NCBI GenBank assembly: GCA_003133425.1 | Contig: PKXI01000132.1 | Location: 14,817 to 22,089, forward strand | Source of the DNA: Acidobacteriaceae bacterium | Lineage (GTDB): Bacteria; Acidobacteriota; Terriglobia; Terriglobales; Acidobacteriaceae | Direction: 5' to 3' | Length of the DNA: 7,273 bases | Shown here: positions 1 through 6,743 of the stretch, piece after piece | Position numbering within the stretch: the stretch's first letter is position 1 | Layout: each line of letters opens with the position of its first letter | Notes under the pieces: model-generated | The model's input: the letters and a program-made list of their open reading frames with translations, nothing else | Databases searched by the model: none | What the model was told of the DNA's origin: nothing | Program-made: the position numbers and the translations under genes

Positions 1-34
1 CGGCCTGTTTTGTTTCAGGTTTAAGCGCTCCTGC

Positions 35-3000
35 TTAGAACTGGAACTTGATAGATCCTTGCAGTGAGCGGCCGCCTCCGACGCCATTCACAGTGCCCTG
101 TCCGCTGCCCAGGGTGCCTGTGATCTGGCCGAAGTTGGAGGAGGTCATGCTGCCGTTGGGAAGGCCGAATTGAGGCGAGTTGCTCAACTGGACGGCGTCG
201 ACACGGGTCTCCAGATTGAGTTCGCGGTAGATGGTGAATTTCTTTGCGATTGAGACGTTGTCCTGGACATAGCCAGGGCCACGGAACTGGTTTCTGCCGG
301 TATTCCCAAGGCCCGGGTTCGGGCATGGTGTTGTGGATCCGGGGCAGCCGGCGGGTTGCGTGAAATTACCCGTGTTGAACCACTGATTGCCCGGACCGAT
401 GTGATGGGCAACCTGCAGGCTGCCAGTGATACTTCCATCCTGCTGAGTTCCCGGTGTATTCAGCGTGCCGCCGTTGGCGGTAACCGTAAACGGCAAGCCA
501 GAGACCATAGAGACGATTCCAGTGAGGCGCCATCCGCCAAGAACCGCGTCGCCAACGCCGGAGTTGAAGTGAGCATGGCCGCGACCGGCCGGTAGTTCGT
601 AGTTGAAGGTCTGCTCGAAGTTCTTGGCGCGGTCGAAGTCTCCTGGTGCGTAGTTTCTTCGGAAGTTGATGAAGAACGGTACACCGCCGTTATCGTCTCC
701 ACCCGTGGCGTAATCAAGTTCCTTGCCCCAAGTGAAGGCAGAGGTAAAGGAGAGGCCACTTGAAAAGCGCTTGGTGAGCTGGACCTGGAGCGAGTTGTAG
801 TTGGAGGAGGCACCGAGGAAGTACTCGTTGGTTGCCGCAGTGCGACCGGTAGCGCCGCCGGTAAAGGCAGTCGTGTTCTCGGGAAGGGAGGCGTTGCCGC
901 CACCATAGTAGCTGGGCAGGTTGATGTTCTGCGACAGATTCATACGGGAGCCATGGTTGCCGACGTAGGCGATCTGGAGCGAGAAGTTGGCGCCGAAGGC
1001 CTGCTGCACGGCCAGGTTCCAGGCCTCAGCGTAGGAATTTCTGAACGTGGAAGGAATATAGGTATAGACCTGACTGATGAGCGTAGGCGTACTGGCGGCA
1101 ATGATTCCGTTGGAGGGAATGGCAACCGGAACCGGGGCCGGGAAGCCCGCCTGGAAGGAAGCCACGGTGACTCCATCACTAAGGACTGCCGGCGTATATG
1201 CCGAACCACCCGTGGGCTGATAGCTGTTGTTGGCGCGGATCGGGTAGTTGTAGGCATAGGTGTTATCCGTGAACGGAATATAGCTGACGCCGAATCCACC
1301 GCGAACAACAGTGGCGTCGGTGACCCGGTAGGAGAATCCGGTGCGCGGTGCGAAGTAGTCGTATTTGGTGACCATGCCGAGGTTGGACGGGTTGGAGCCC
1401 AAGCCAGCCAGAACGATGGTGTTGTTGGTTGGATTGTAGTTTGAGAATCCGCCTGCGATTCTTGGCGTTGCGGGCGGATAAAACTCCCAGCGAATGCCAA
1501 GATCGACGGTCAGCTTGGGCGAAACCTGCCACTTGTCGGCGCCAAAGGCGAAGAACCACCATTGCCGATAGCAGGGGAAGAAGGTGTTGAGATCACGACC
1601 CGTCTGGCTCGGTTGATCGAGGAGGAAGCTGGCGATATCGTTGACCGCGTTGGTGCTGCCACCCGTGCTGGATGTCTGGTTAGCTGAAAAGGTGAATGCG
1701 CCACGAGGGCTGAAGGTCTGGTCCTGGAGAAGGTCGTCGCGTACACGGCGAAGGTCCACGCCCCATTTTATGGTGTGGTTGCCCTTGACCCTGGTCCAGT
1801 TGTTCACCATATCGATGTTGGACTCAGCCCTGATCCAAGGCACGGATGCCGAGTAGCCAATCAGCGGGCTGGAGAATCCGTCGTTGATGGTGAGGCCCAC
1901 CTGGCCGCTGGTGAATGGCTGGCCGGCGATGTTTACGCCGGGGATACCGATGGTGGTTGCGTCGTTGGATCCATAATCGTTGGGGTTGGCCGAGTTGCGC
2001 AGGTGGGCGACGCCTACGCGGGCTTCGGTGAAGAAGCTGGGCGAGAAAACGTGATCCCAGTTGCCGCCGGTGCTATAGGTGTTCTGGGAGCCGTTGGCTT
2101 CAAAGCCGCCACCCTGTGGACCGCCCAGGAAGTTACCGAACGCAGGCGCCTGGTAGGTGGCGTTGTTTTGAAAGCTGTACCGGCCGCTGACGTGATTCTT
2201 CTCAGTGGGGGTGAAGTCAATCTTAATGTCGTAGCTGTTTGATGCCTTGGTGAAGGGCAGATTGGTGGTGTAGTTGTTTGTGGGCGCTGAGAGGGGCAAC
2301 GTGGAGTTCAGTTTTCCGTACTTTGCCGCCGCCGCGTTCAAGTCCTGGAGGATGGTGAGCGAAACGGGATTGACGCGGTTCAGAGGAAGCTGATTGTTGA
2401 CAAACGGTGTGCGCGGATGCGCGCTCGATCCGTCGCCGGTGGCTGGATCGTAGATTTGTCCCTTGGTTCCGACCAGGGCGGCGCTGAGATCGATATTGCC
2501 GCTGCTATTTGCCGTGTAGTAACGAGCATCGGGAATTGTGAATGTGCTGCTAACCTGCTCGTGGTCAATGGTGCGGAGATAATCACCGAAGAAGAACAGC
2601 TTGTCCTTGATGATGGGTCCGCCGACGCTGCCGCCGAAGTAGTTATACGAGAGGTGGCCGAGCGGCCCGGCAAAATAGGAGCGGGCGTTGACGGCGTTGT
2701 TCTGAATGAACTCGAAGGCCGAACCGTGGAATTGGCTGGTTCCGGACTTGAGGGTGACGTTGGTAATGGCGCCGATTGAACGGCCGAGTTCGGCTTCGTA
2801 GTTATTGGTCGAAATATCGACCGACTGAATCGCCTCGGCGGGCGGAATCAGGATCTGCAGAAGGCCGGTGCGCTCGTCGTCGTCGATACCTTCAATCTGA
2901 TAGAGATTGCTCACGCGGGGCATGCCGTTCGCTTCAGTCTGCAGAGAGTCGGAGGCGTTGAAGAACTGCGAGTGCTGGAAGACTGCGGGTGCGACACCGG

Positions 3001-3499
3001 GCACCAGGTTGAGAAGCGACTGGTAATTGCGGTTGGTCGTGAGCGGCAATTCCATCACGGTCTGCGCTTCGATCTTGGTGCTGATATCAGCGCGATCGGT
3101 TTGGAGAACCGGAGGCGCCGTGGTGACAACGACGGTCTCAGAAACGTTGCCGGGTTGGAGCGTAACATCGACGCGGGGCGATGTGTTGGCAAGCAGGTTG
3201 ATGTTCTGCTGCTCAGCCTTTTTGAATCCGGTTGCGTTGACGGTGATGATGTAGATTCCGGGTTGCATGTCGGGAAACGTGTAGTTTCCGCTCGCATTGG
3301 TTGTGGATTGGTGAATTGCGCCGGTGGATGTGAGTGTGGCTGTCACCTGGGCATTCGAAATGGCTGCGTCGGTGGAATCAGTGACCGTTCCGAGCAGCGT
3401 GCCATTTACGGCCTGGCCCAGCAGCACTTGGGAAAACCCAAGCATAAGCAGGGCGAATACGGACCCGATTATAGGTCTCATCATTTTGCGTAGCGTCAT
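35..3499 (-). CDS. Oar-like TonB-dependent outer-membrane receptor with N-terminal carboxypeptidase-regulatory-like domain
   Basis: Complete 1154-residue protein. Seen: a signal peptide at about residues 1-30 (basic MTLRKMMRP, hydrophobic core, probable cleavage after LLGQA). A carboxypeptidase-regulatory-like beta-sandwich follows at about 31-115, with the typical GTVTDSTDAAISNAQVT start and GNYTFPDMQPGIYIITV centre. SETVVVT (120-126) resembles a TonB box. A plug domain lies at about 130-250, and KSGTSQFHGSAFEF (251-264) is the Oar-family signature. The long beta-barrel contains ELPAGRG and LGGWRLTGI, then GRNQFRGPG at 1068-1076, and ends in an aromatic F as outer-membrane barrels do. Known: such receptors take up or bind large substrates with TonB/ExbBD energy; the ligand cannot be read here. 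The ATG at 3499 is chosen because GGAGG (3507-3511) sits 7 nt upstream; ATGs at codons 6 and 7 lack this. It is transcribed away from the membrane regulator at 4026. Length is usual for the acidobacterial family. No frameshift seen. Confidence 0.95.
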   Translation of the reverse strand: MTLRKMMRPIIGSVFALLMLGFSQVLLGQAVNGTLLGTVTDSTDAAISNAQVTATLTSTGAIHQSTTNASGNYTFPDMQPGIYIITVNATGFKKAEQQNINLLANTSPRVDVTLQPGNVSETVVVTTAPPVLQTDRADISTKIEAQTVMELPLTTNRNYQSLLNLVPGVAPAVFQHSQFFNASDSLQTEANGMPRVSNLYQIEGIDDDERTGLLQILIPPAEAIQSVDISTNNYEAELGRSIGAITNVTLKSGTSQFHGSAFEFIQNNAVNARSYFAGPLGHLSYNYFGGSVGGPIIKDKLFFFGDYLRTIDHEQVSSTFTIPDARYYTANSSGNIDLSAALVGTKGQIYDPATGDGSSAHPRTPFVNNQLPLNRVNPVSLTILQDLNAAAAKYGKLNSTLPLSAPTNNYTTNLPFTKASNSYDIKIDFTPTEKNHVSGRYSFQNNATYQAPAFGNFLGGPQGGGFEANGSQNTYSTGGNWDHVFSPSFFTEARVGVAHLRNSANPNDYGSNDATTIGIPGVNIAGQPFTSGQVGLTINDGFSSPLIGYSASVPWIRAESNIDMVNNWTRVKGNHTIKWGVDLRRVRDDLLQDQTFSPRGAFTFSANQTSSTGGSTNAVNDIASFLLDQPSQTGRDLNTFFPCYRQWWFFAFGADKWQVSPKLTVDLGIRWEFYPPATPRIAGGFSNYNPTNNTIVLAGLGSNPSNLGMVTKYDYFAPRTGFSYRVTDATVVRGGFGVSYIPFTDNTYAYNYPIRANNSYQPTGGSAYTPAVLSDGVTVASFQAGFPAPVPVAIPSNGIIAASTPTLISQVYTYIPSTFRNSYAEAWNLAVQQAFGANFSLQIAYVGNHGSRMNLSQNINLPSYYGGGNASLPENTTAFTGGATGRTAATNEYFLGASSNYNSLQVQLTKRFSSGLSFTSAFTWGKELDYATGGDDNGGVPFFINFRRNYAPGDFDRAKNFEQTFNYELPAGRGHAHFNSGVGDAVLGGWRLTGIVSMVSGLPFTVTANGGTLNTPGTQQDGSITGSLQVAHHIGPGNQWFNTGNFTQPAGCPGSTTPCPNPGLGNTGRNQFRGPGYVQDNVSIAKKFTIYRELNLETRVDAVQLSNSPQFGLPNGSMTSSNFGQITGTLGSGQGTVNGVGGGRSLQGSIKFQF

Positions 3500-3519
3500 A
3501 TTGGAGCCTCCATGATTGA

Positions 3520-3538
3520 TTCAAGTTCCAGGCTTGAA
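3520..3538. repeat. Perfect 6-bp inverted repeat in the receptor leader
   Basis: TTCAAG and CTTGAA arms separated by 7 bp, centred about 30 bp upstream of the receptor ATG and about 9 bp before its Shine-Dalgarno. It could be an operator half-site pair or a short hairpin in the receptor mRNA leader. It has no U-tract, so it is not a terminator. A 6-bp pair can arise by chance in a gap of this size. Confidence 0.35.
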
Positions 3539-3560
3539 CGGTCTTTCAATGCCGTACAAA

Positions 3561-3579
3561 CCCTGCGTAATGCCCTGCG
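3561..3579. repeat. Tandem heptamer direct repeat upstream of the receptor gene
   Basis: CCCTGCG occurs twice (3561-3567 and 3573-3579) with 5 bp between, a 12-bp period; on the receptor strand it reads CGCAGGG-CATTA-CGCAGGG. It lies 62-80 bp before the receptor start. Two same-direction heptamers about one helical turn apart is the arrangement used by PhoB/OmpR-type winged-helix regulators (known). Whether a regulator binds here is inference. Confidence 0.35.
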
Positions 3580-3877
3580 ACGGCCATCTGAGGACGCCCC
3601 GGGCTATCGATAATCTTCCTTGCACCAGCCCTAGCCCTTCTTCCCCGTAATATCTTTCCTTTGGGGAGTACGGGACCTGGTCTGCCGCAATGAGGTTTAG
3701 AAATCTTCAAAATATCCGGCAGCGAATGCGGGACACACTCATCCCTGCGCTCTTAACCGCAGCATGCAGTCGCTGGAGACTAAAGATATTCAAACCGTGT
3801 GCATTTTTGACTTCGGTATAGGCGCGCGCAAGGTTGATACCGTATGTTACATTCCTTTCATGCGCGAACTTTATTTG

Positions 3878-3883
3878 TATAAT
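3878..3883 (+). promoter_or_regulatory. Candidate -10 element for the membrane regulator gene
   Basis: A perfect TATAAT inside the AT-rich core on the strand of the regulator gene. The -35 is poor: CTTTCA at 3855-3860 with 17-bp spacing matches TTGACA at only 3 of 6 positions, so the promoter may need an activator or another sigma factor. A start near 3890 would give a leader of about 135 nt before the chosen ATG at 4026. Confidence 0.4.
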
Positions 3884-3886
3884 ATT

Positions 3887-3912
3887 GAAAATACACATGT
3901 TATAAAATTTTC
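3887..3912. repeat. GAAAAT/ATTTTC inverted repeat over the predicted transcription start
   Basis: Arms GAAAAT (3887-3892) and ATTTTC (3907-3912) are separated by 14 bp, with the palindrome ACATGT near the centre (3895-3900). It immediately follows the TATAAT box, where a repressor site would act. The low-complexity AT composition makes chance pairing likely, so this is weak. Confidence 0.22.
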
Positions 3913-4025
3913 GTCTCTCGAACAATTCCTCGGTGCTTCCCTGTTCCGTGGCTTGGAATCGCCCGTGACAACGCAAGCTGTGTGGGTGTATGCTACCCCC
4001 CTGGTGGAGTGATTGGAACCTTGGC

Positions 4026-5246
4026 ATGTCTGAAACTATGCAAACTCCAGAGCGATGGGGGCCTGCTTCCGAAGTGGACCGTGAATTGGTTCTGAAAGAG
4101 TTGGACGCGATCCTTGCCAGCTATCATTTCCGAGGCAGCAAGCGCTACCCGGCGCTGTTGAAGTATGTCGTTGACGCCGCCCTCGACGGCCACTCCAGGG
4201 AGCTAAAAGAACGTACCCTGGGCGTTGAAGTTTTTGGGCGCGATCCCGATTACGACACTAGCGCCGACCCCGTGGTCCGCTTCAGCGCCAGCGAAGTGAG
4301 AAAGCGGATTGCCCAGTACTATCACGAGAACGGAAATGGCACCCATCTGCAGATTGAGCTGCCGCTTGGTTCCTACGTGCCGGAGTTCCAACTGCGGACG
4401 CCGGAAGAGCCAGAAACGCGGACCGGGGCTCCAGGTGAAGGCTTTACCGCGGCTCATCGACTGCTAACCGTAAGTCGGCATCGGTATCGCGTGGCCGCGT
4501 TCGGCCTGGTTGTGCTGTTATTGGCCGTCGCCGGCACGTATTCCTATCGCAGAATCACTTCACCCAAACTTAATGTCGTCGACCGGCTTTGGGGGCCGCT
4601 CGTCAACTCACCGCGACCGATTCTGATCGTTGTGGGAACCAGCCACCCGATTAAGCTAGGGCCGGAACCGGATCAGACCAGCTTTATCGATCACATGACT
4701 GGTCCGTATCACCACGTCTCTATCGCGACAGCAACCGCACTTGCTAACCTCGCGGGTGTTCTGCGCCAGCACGGCGCCGCCTATGAGATCAAGGAAGACA
4801 CTGAAACCAGCCTGACGGATCTTCGCTCACGTCCCTTGATTCTGATTGGCGCGACGAACAATGCGTGGACAATGCGCCTGGTTAGTCCGATGAGATTTCA
4901 TTTCACACAAGGCCCCATGGCCGAGATTCTCGACCAGAAGAATCCTCAGAATTCGGATTGGGCCATCGATTTCTCGAAGCCTTATTCCTCGGTCGCTATC
5001 GATTATGCCATTGTGGCCAGCTACCACGATCCAACCACTGAGGGGCCTGTCATGGTGATTGCCGGGATCGGTCCCTATGGCACCGAAGCTGCGAGCGCCT
5101 TTGTCAGCTCGCCCAAGTATCTTGAGCAAATAGTCAAGCAGGTGCCGACAGGCTGGGAGAACAAGAACCTGGAAATGGTGCTCAAGTCGGATGTGATTGA
5201 CGGCAAGCCCGGGCCGCCCGTCCTGATTTCTTCGAATATCTGGTAA
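4026..5246 (+). CDS. Single-pass membrane protein with divergent OmpR/PhoB-type winged helix and extracytoplasmic C-terminal domain (CadC/ToxR-like layout)
   Basis: 406 residues from the chosen ATG. Residues 17-122 form a conserved block that I read as a divergent PhoB-type winged helix: SRELKERTLGVEVFGRD (58-73) resembles the SREELLERVWG part, VVRFSASEVRKRIAQYY (83-99) the recognition helix, and LQIELPLGSYVPEF (108-121) the wing ending in the family's TVRGVGYRL pattern. One membrane segment lies at about 156-173 after the basic RHRYR, placing the N-terminus in the cytoplasm. Residues 180-406 alternate hydrophobic strands (RPILIVVG, RPLILIGATNN, GPVMVIAGIG) with helices; I do not recognise this domain. 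Family members of this type recur in acidobacterial genomes, usually as hypothetical proteins. The frame opens at ATG 3990, but that start has no Shine-Dalgarno; ATG 4026 has GGAA 7 nt upstream (4015-4018). ATG 4038 is a further option. DNA binding is inference. Confidence 0.85.
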   Translation: MSETMQTPERWGPASEVDRELVLKELDAILASYHFRGSKRYPALLKYVVDAALDGHSRELKERTLGVEVFGRDPDYDTSADPVVRFSASEVRKRIAQYYHENGNGTHLQIELPLGSYVPEFQLRTPEEPETRTGAPGEGFTAAHRLLTVSRHRYRVAAFGLVVLLLAVAGTYSYRRITSPKLNVVDRLWGPLVNSPRPILIVVGTSHPIKLGPEPDQTSFIDHMTGPYHHVSIATATALANLAGVLRQHGAAYEIKEDTETSLTDLRSRPLILIGATNNAWTMRLVSPMRFHFTQGPMAEILDQKNPQNSDWAIDFSKPYSSVAIDYAIVASYHDPTTEGPVMVIAGIGPYGTEAASAFVSSPKYLEQIVKQVPTGWENKNLEMVLKSDVIDGKPGPPVLISSNIW

Positions 5247-5255
5247 TCGGGCTGA

Positions 5256-6068
5256 TTAACCAGCTGCCAGGTGAATCGCCAGCAACTTTTCGAGAAGCGG
5301 CCTGAGCAGTTTCAGATCCAGCGCATTCGCCCCATCGGACTTGGCGTTTGCCGGGTCGTCGTGGACTTCAAGAAACAGTCCGTCGATGCCCGCTGCCACC
5401 GCGGCCCGTGCCAGCAGGGGAATGAACTCCGGTTGGCCTCCGCTGACGCCGTTGGCCGCTGAGGGCTGCTGCACCGAATGCGTGCCATCAAACACGACTG
5501 GCGCCATGTTCCGCATGACTGCAAGCGACCGGAAATCCACTACCAAGTTGTTGTAGCCAAAGCTGGAACCTCGCTCAGTGAGAAATATTCGATCATTCCG
5601 CGTAGAGCGCACCTTTTCGACCGTGTGCTCCATGTCCGCTGGCGCGACAAACTGCCCCTTCTTGATATTGATGGCACGTCCGGTTTTTCCTGCGGCTAGC
5701 AGGAGGTCGGTCTGGCGGCACAGGAATGCGGGAATCTGCAATACGTCCACTGCCTCGGCGGCGACCTCGCAATGGCCGGGTTCGTGAACGTCGGTAAGCA
5801 CCGGCAGCCCCGTTTCCCTGGCCAGCCGACCCAGGATGTGGGTGCCCTCAACGAGGCCGGGGCCGCGAAAGCTCTTCACACTGGTGCGGTTGGCCTTGTC
5901 GTAGCTGGCCTTGAAGATAAATGGAATGCCAAGGTCGGACGTGATTCGCTGCAGGGCATCGGCCATTCTGCGCACGTGGGCTTCGCTCTCAATAACGCAC
6001 GGCCCGGCAATAAGGAATAGCCGGCCTGCGCCCACCTGCACCGGCCCAATTTCAAACGAGTTGCTCAC
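5256..6068 (-). CDS. kdsA: 3-deoxy-8-phosphooctulonate synthase (Kdo-8-phosphate synthase), metal-dependent type
   Basis: 270 residues, full length. Condenses phosphoenolpyruvate with arabinose-5-phosphate to Kdo-8-phosphate in the cytoplasm, the first committed step of Kdo synthesis for lipopolysaccharide. Seen: AGPCVIES (21-28), KASYDKANRTS (53-63), CRQTDL (117-122), INIKKGQF (133-140), DGTHSVQQP (194-202), FLEVHDDP (232-239) and SDGANAL (244-250). C24, H197, E234 and D245 match the spacing of the four metal ligands of the Aquifex enzyme (Cys11, His185, Glu222, Asp233), and C24 replaces the Asn of metal-independent enzymes such as that of E. coli. The start is GTG: an in-frame TGA lies seven codons upstream and no other start intervenes. 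Its Shine-Dalgarno is weak (GGGG about 13 nt away), so translation may partly depend on the upstream gene, whose stop is 45 bp away. It converges on the regulator gene with 9 bp between stop codons and no clear terminator. Confidence 0.97.
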   Translation of the reverse strand: MSNSFEIGPVQVGAGRLFLIAGPCVIESEAHVRRMADALQRITSDLGIPFIFKASYDKANRTSVKSFRGPGLVEGTHILGRLARETGLPVLTDVHEPGHCEVAAEAVDVLQIPAFLCRQTDLLLAAGKTGRAINIKKGQFVAPADMEHTVEKVRSTRNDRIFLTERGSSFGYNNLVVDFRSLAVMRNMAPVVFDGTHSVQQPSAANGVSGGQPEFIPLLARAAVAAGIDGLFLEVHDDPANAKSDGANALDLKLLRPLLEKLLAIHLAAG

Positions 6069-6113
6069 GAAGGCGATTTTACCCCGTCAGGCGCTGCCGA
6101 TGCAGTGAGCAGG

Positions 6114-6683
6114 TCAATGCGCAGCCAACTCTTCCGCATGGGTCCGCGACCATTCCCATAGCGCCCTCTCCAGCGCATGGAGCGCCGTTGGGGCGGGAAG
6201 ATCTTCTTGCGGCTTCACGATCGCGCACTCGGCAAGGTGCCTCAGCGTGGCGTTGTATTCGACATAGAAACGGACGTCGTGACGTGCGTGACCAAGCGCC
6301 TCCAGGGCACGGAAGTCGAGCACCGCATAGCGCTCCGGGTAAATCGCGGACAGAATCGCGGAAGCGATGGAAATGTCCACGCCGCGCAGCGCGACCAGTG
6401 CGTTGACGGCTTCTTCAGGCGATGCGTTCGGCGAGGAAGCCACCGCTAGTGCGGTTCGGATGTTCTCGCTTCCGTTGCCGATCAAGTAATGGACCATGCG
6501 CTCGGATTTCCACCGAACGATGGTTTCCAGGTTAGGCAGCGTGTGCTCACCGGTGCGAATCGCTTCTCCGGCTTCATAGGCGGCCGCTTCAAGCTGCCGC
6601 TCTCTTTCGCCTGCCTCCTGCCAATACTCGTCTGCCAACTGTTGAAGGTCCACTTCCGCGGGTTGAAGCTGAAAGTACGCCAT
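6114..6683 (-). CDS. Uncharacterised 189-residue protein with helix-hairpin-helix/HhH-GPD-like stretch
   Basis: I do not recognise a named family. The N-terminal third is charged and probably helical (about 10-45, rich in E, A, Q). The centre reads like the helix-hairpin-helix plus aspartate part of HhH-GPD DNA glycosylases: LVALRGVDISIASAIL (96-111), then PERYAVLDFRALEALG (116-131), where D123 falls at the place of the catalytic Asp and the invariant P-x-R-Y precedes it. The usual LPGVG(R/P)KTA is degenerate and no catalytic Lys is present, so if it is an enzyme it would be of the monofunctional type; it may equally be a non-enzymatic relative. There is no signal peptide or membrane segment. 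The ATG at 6683 has GAGG 10 nt upstream (6694-6697) and a strong promoter just before it. It lies between pyrG and kdsA on the same strand. The fold assignment rests on motif reading only. Confidence 0.85.
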   Translation of the reverse strand: MAYFQLQPAEVDLQQLADEYWQEAGERERQLEAAAYEAGEAIRTGEHTLPNLETIVRWKSERMVHYLIGNGSENIRTALAVASSPNASPEEAVNALVALRGVDISIASAILSAIYPERYAVLDFRALEALGHARHDVRFYVEYNATLRHLAECAIVKPQEDLPAPTALHALERALWEWSRTHAEELAAH

Positions 6684-6696
6684 GATGTTTTTTCCT

Positions 6697-6713
6697 CGAT
6701 CACAAAACGATCA
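6697..6713. repeat. Two CGATCA direct repeats at the predicted transcription start of the 189-residue gene
   Basis: CGATCA at 6697-6702 and 6708-6713, an 11-bp period (TGATCG-TTTTG-TGATCG on the gene strand). The pair lies between the -10 box and the Shine-Dalgarno, covering the expected +1. One-turn spacing suits a protein reading one face of DNA, so it is a possible operator; it is short enough to be chance. Confidence 0.35.
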
Positions 6714-6714
6714 A

Positions 6715-6743
6715 ACAATAGGCCGGGTAAGCGGCATTGTCAA
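6715..6743 (-). promoter_or_regulatory. Sigma70-type promoter for the 189-residue gene (and possibly kdsA)
   Basis: On the minus strand TTGACA (6738-6743, all six consensus bases), a 17-bp spacer (6721-6737) and TATTGT (6715-6720, four of six). Transcription would begin near 6708, giving a leader of about 25 nt with GAGG in place before the ATG at 6683. Spacing, hexamers and distance to the gene all agree. No stronger signal lies in front of kdsA, so kdsA may be read from here and from any pyrG read-through. Confidence 0.7.

Larger units (their letters stand above)
3500..4025. other. Divergent intergenic control region between receptor and membrane regulator
   Basis: About 525 bp with no convincing gene. 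The receptor-proximal half (3515-3760) is of ordinary composition and holds an inverted repeat (3520-3538), a tandem heptamer (3561-3579) and a weak TCCCC/GGGGA inverted repeat (3642-3646 and 3663-3667). The half near the regulator has an AT-rich core at about 3865-3915 containing TATAAT and a GAAAAT/ATTTTC inverted repeat. I found no convincing -10/-35 pair for the receptor on the minus strand. Open frames of 82 and 106 codons here have no Shine-Dalgarno, no recognisable domain, and run into the regulator gene; I treat them as chance. Confidence 0.7.

Noticed and set aside
1..34. CCTG-N8-CAGG as a terminator after the receptor gene
   Set aside because: Only a 4-bp stem with no U-tract in the receptor direction, and the window ends here.
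35..3493. Several long plus-strand frames opposite the receptor gene (for example 953-1444, 1775-2242, 2972-3493)
   Set aside because: They are antisense shadows of a GC-rich gene: no Shine-Dalgarno, no recognisable motif, arginine/valine/glycine-rich composition typical of reverse-strand reading.
3764..4012. 82-codon plus-strand open frame in the intergenic region
   Set aside because: No ribosome-binding site, no recognisable motif, spans the AT-rich promoter core and ends inside the leader of the regulator gene.
3990..4025. Upstream ATG extending the regulator by 12 residues
   Set aside because: No Shine-Dalgarno before it, and the added residues (MLPPWWSDWNLG) lie well before the conserved block; ATG 4026 has GGAA 7 nt upstream.
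3707..4027. 106-codon minus-strand open frame in the intergenic region
   Set aside because: It begins at the regulator start codon on the opposite strand without a ribosome site, and reads through the promoter region with no domain-like pattern.
5247..5265. GCTG-ATTAAC-CAGC hairpin between the converging regulator and kdsA stops
   Set aside because: The stem is 4 bp, overlaps the kdsA stop codon, and has no T-run on either strand; not enough for a bidirectional terminator.
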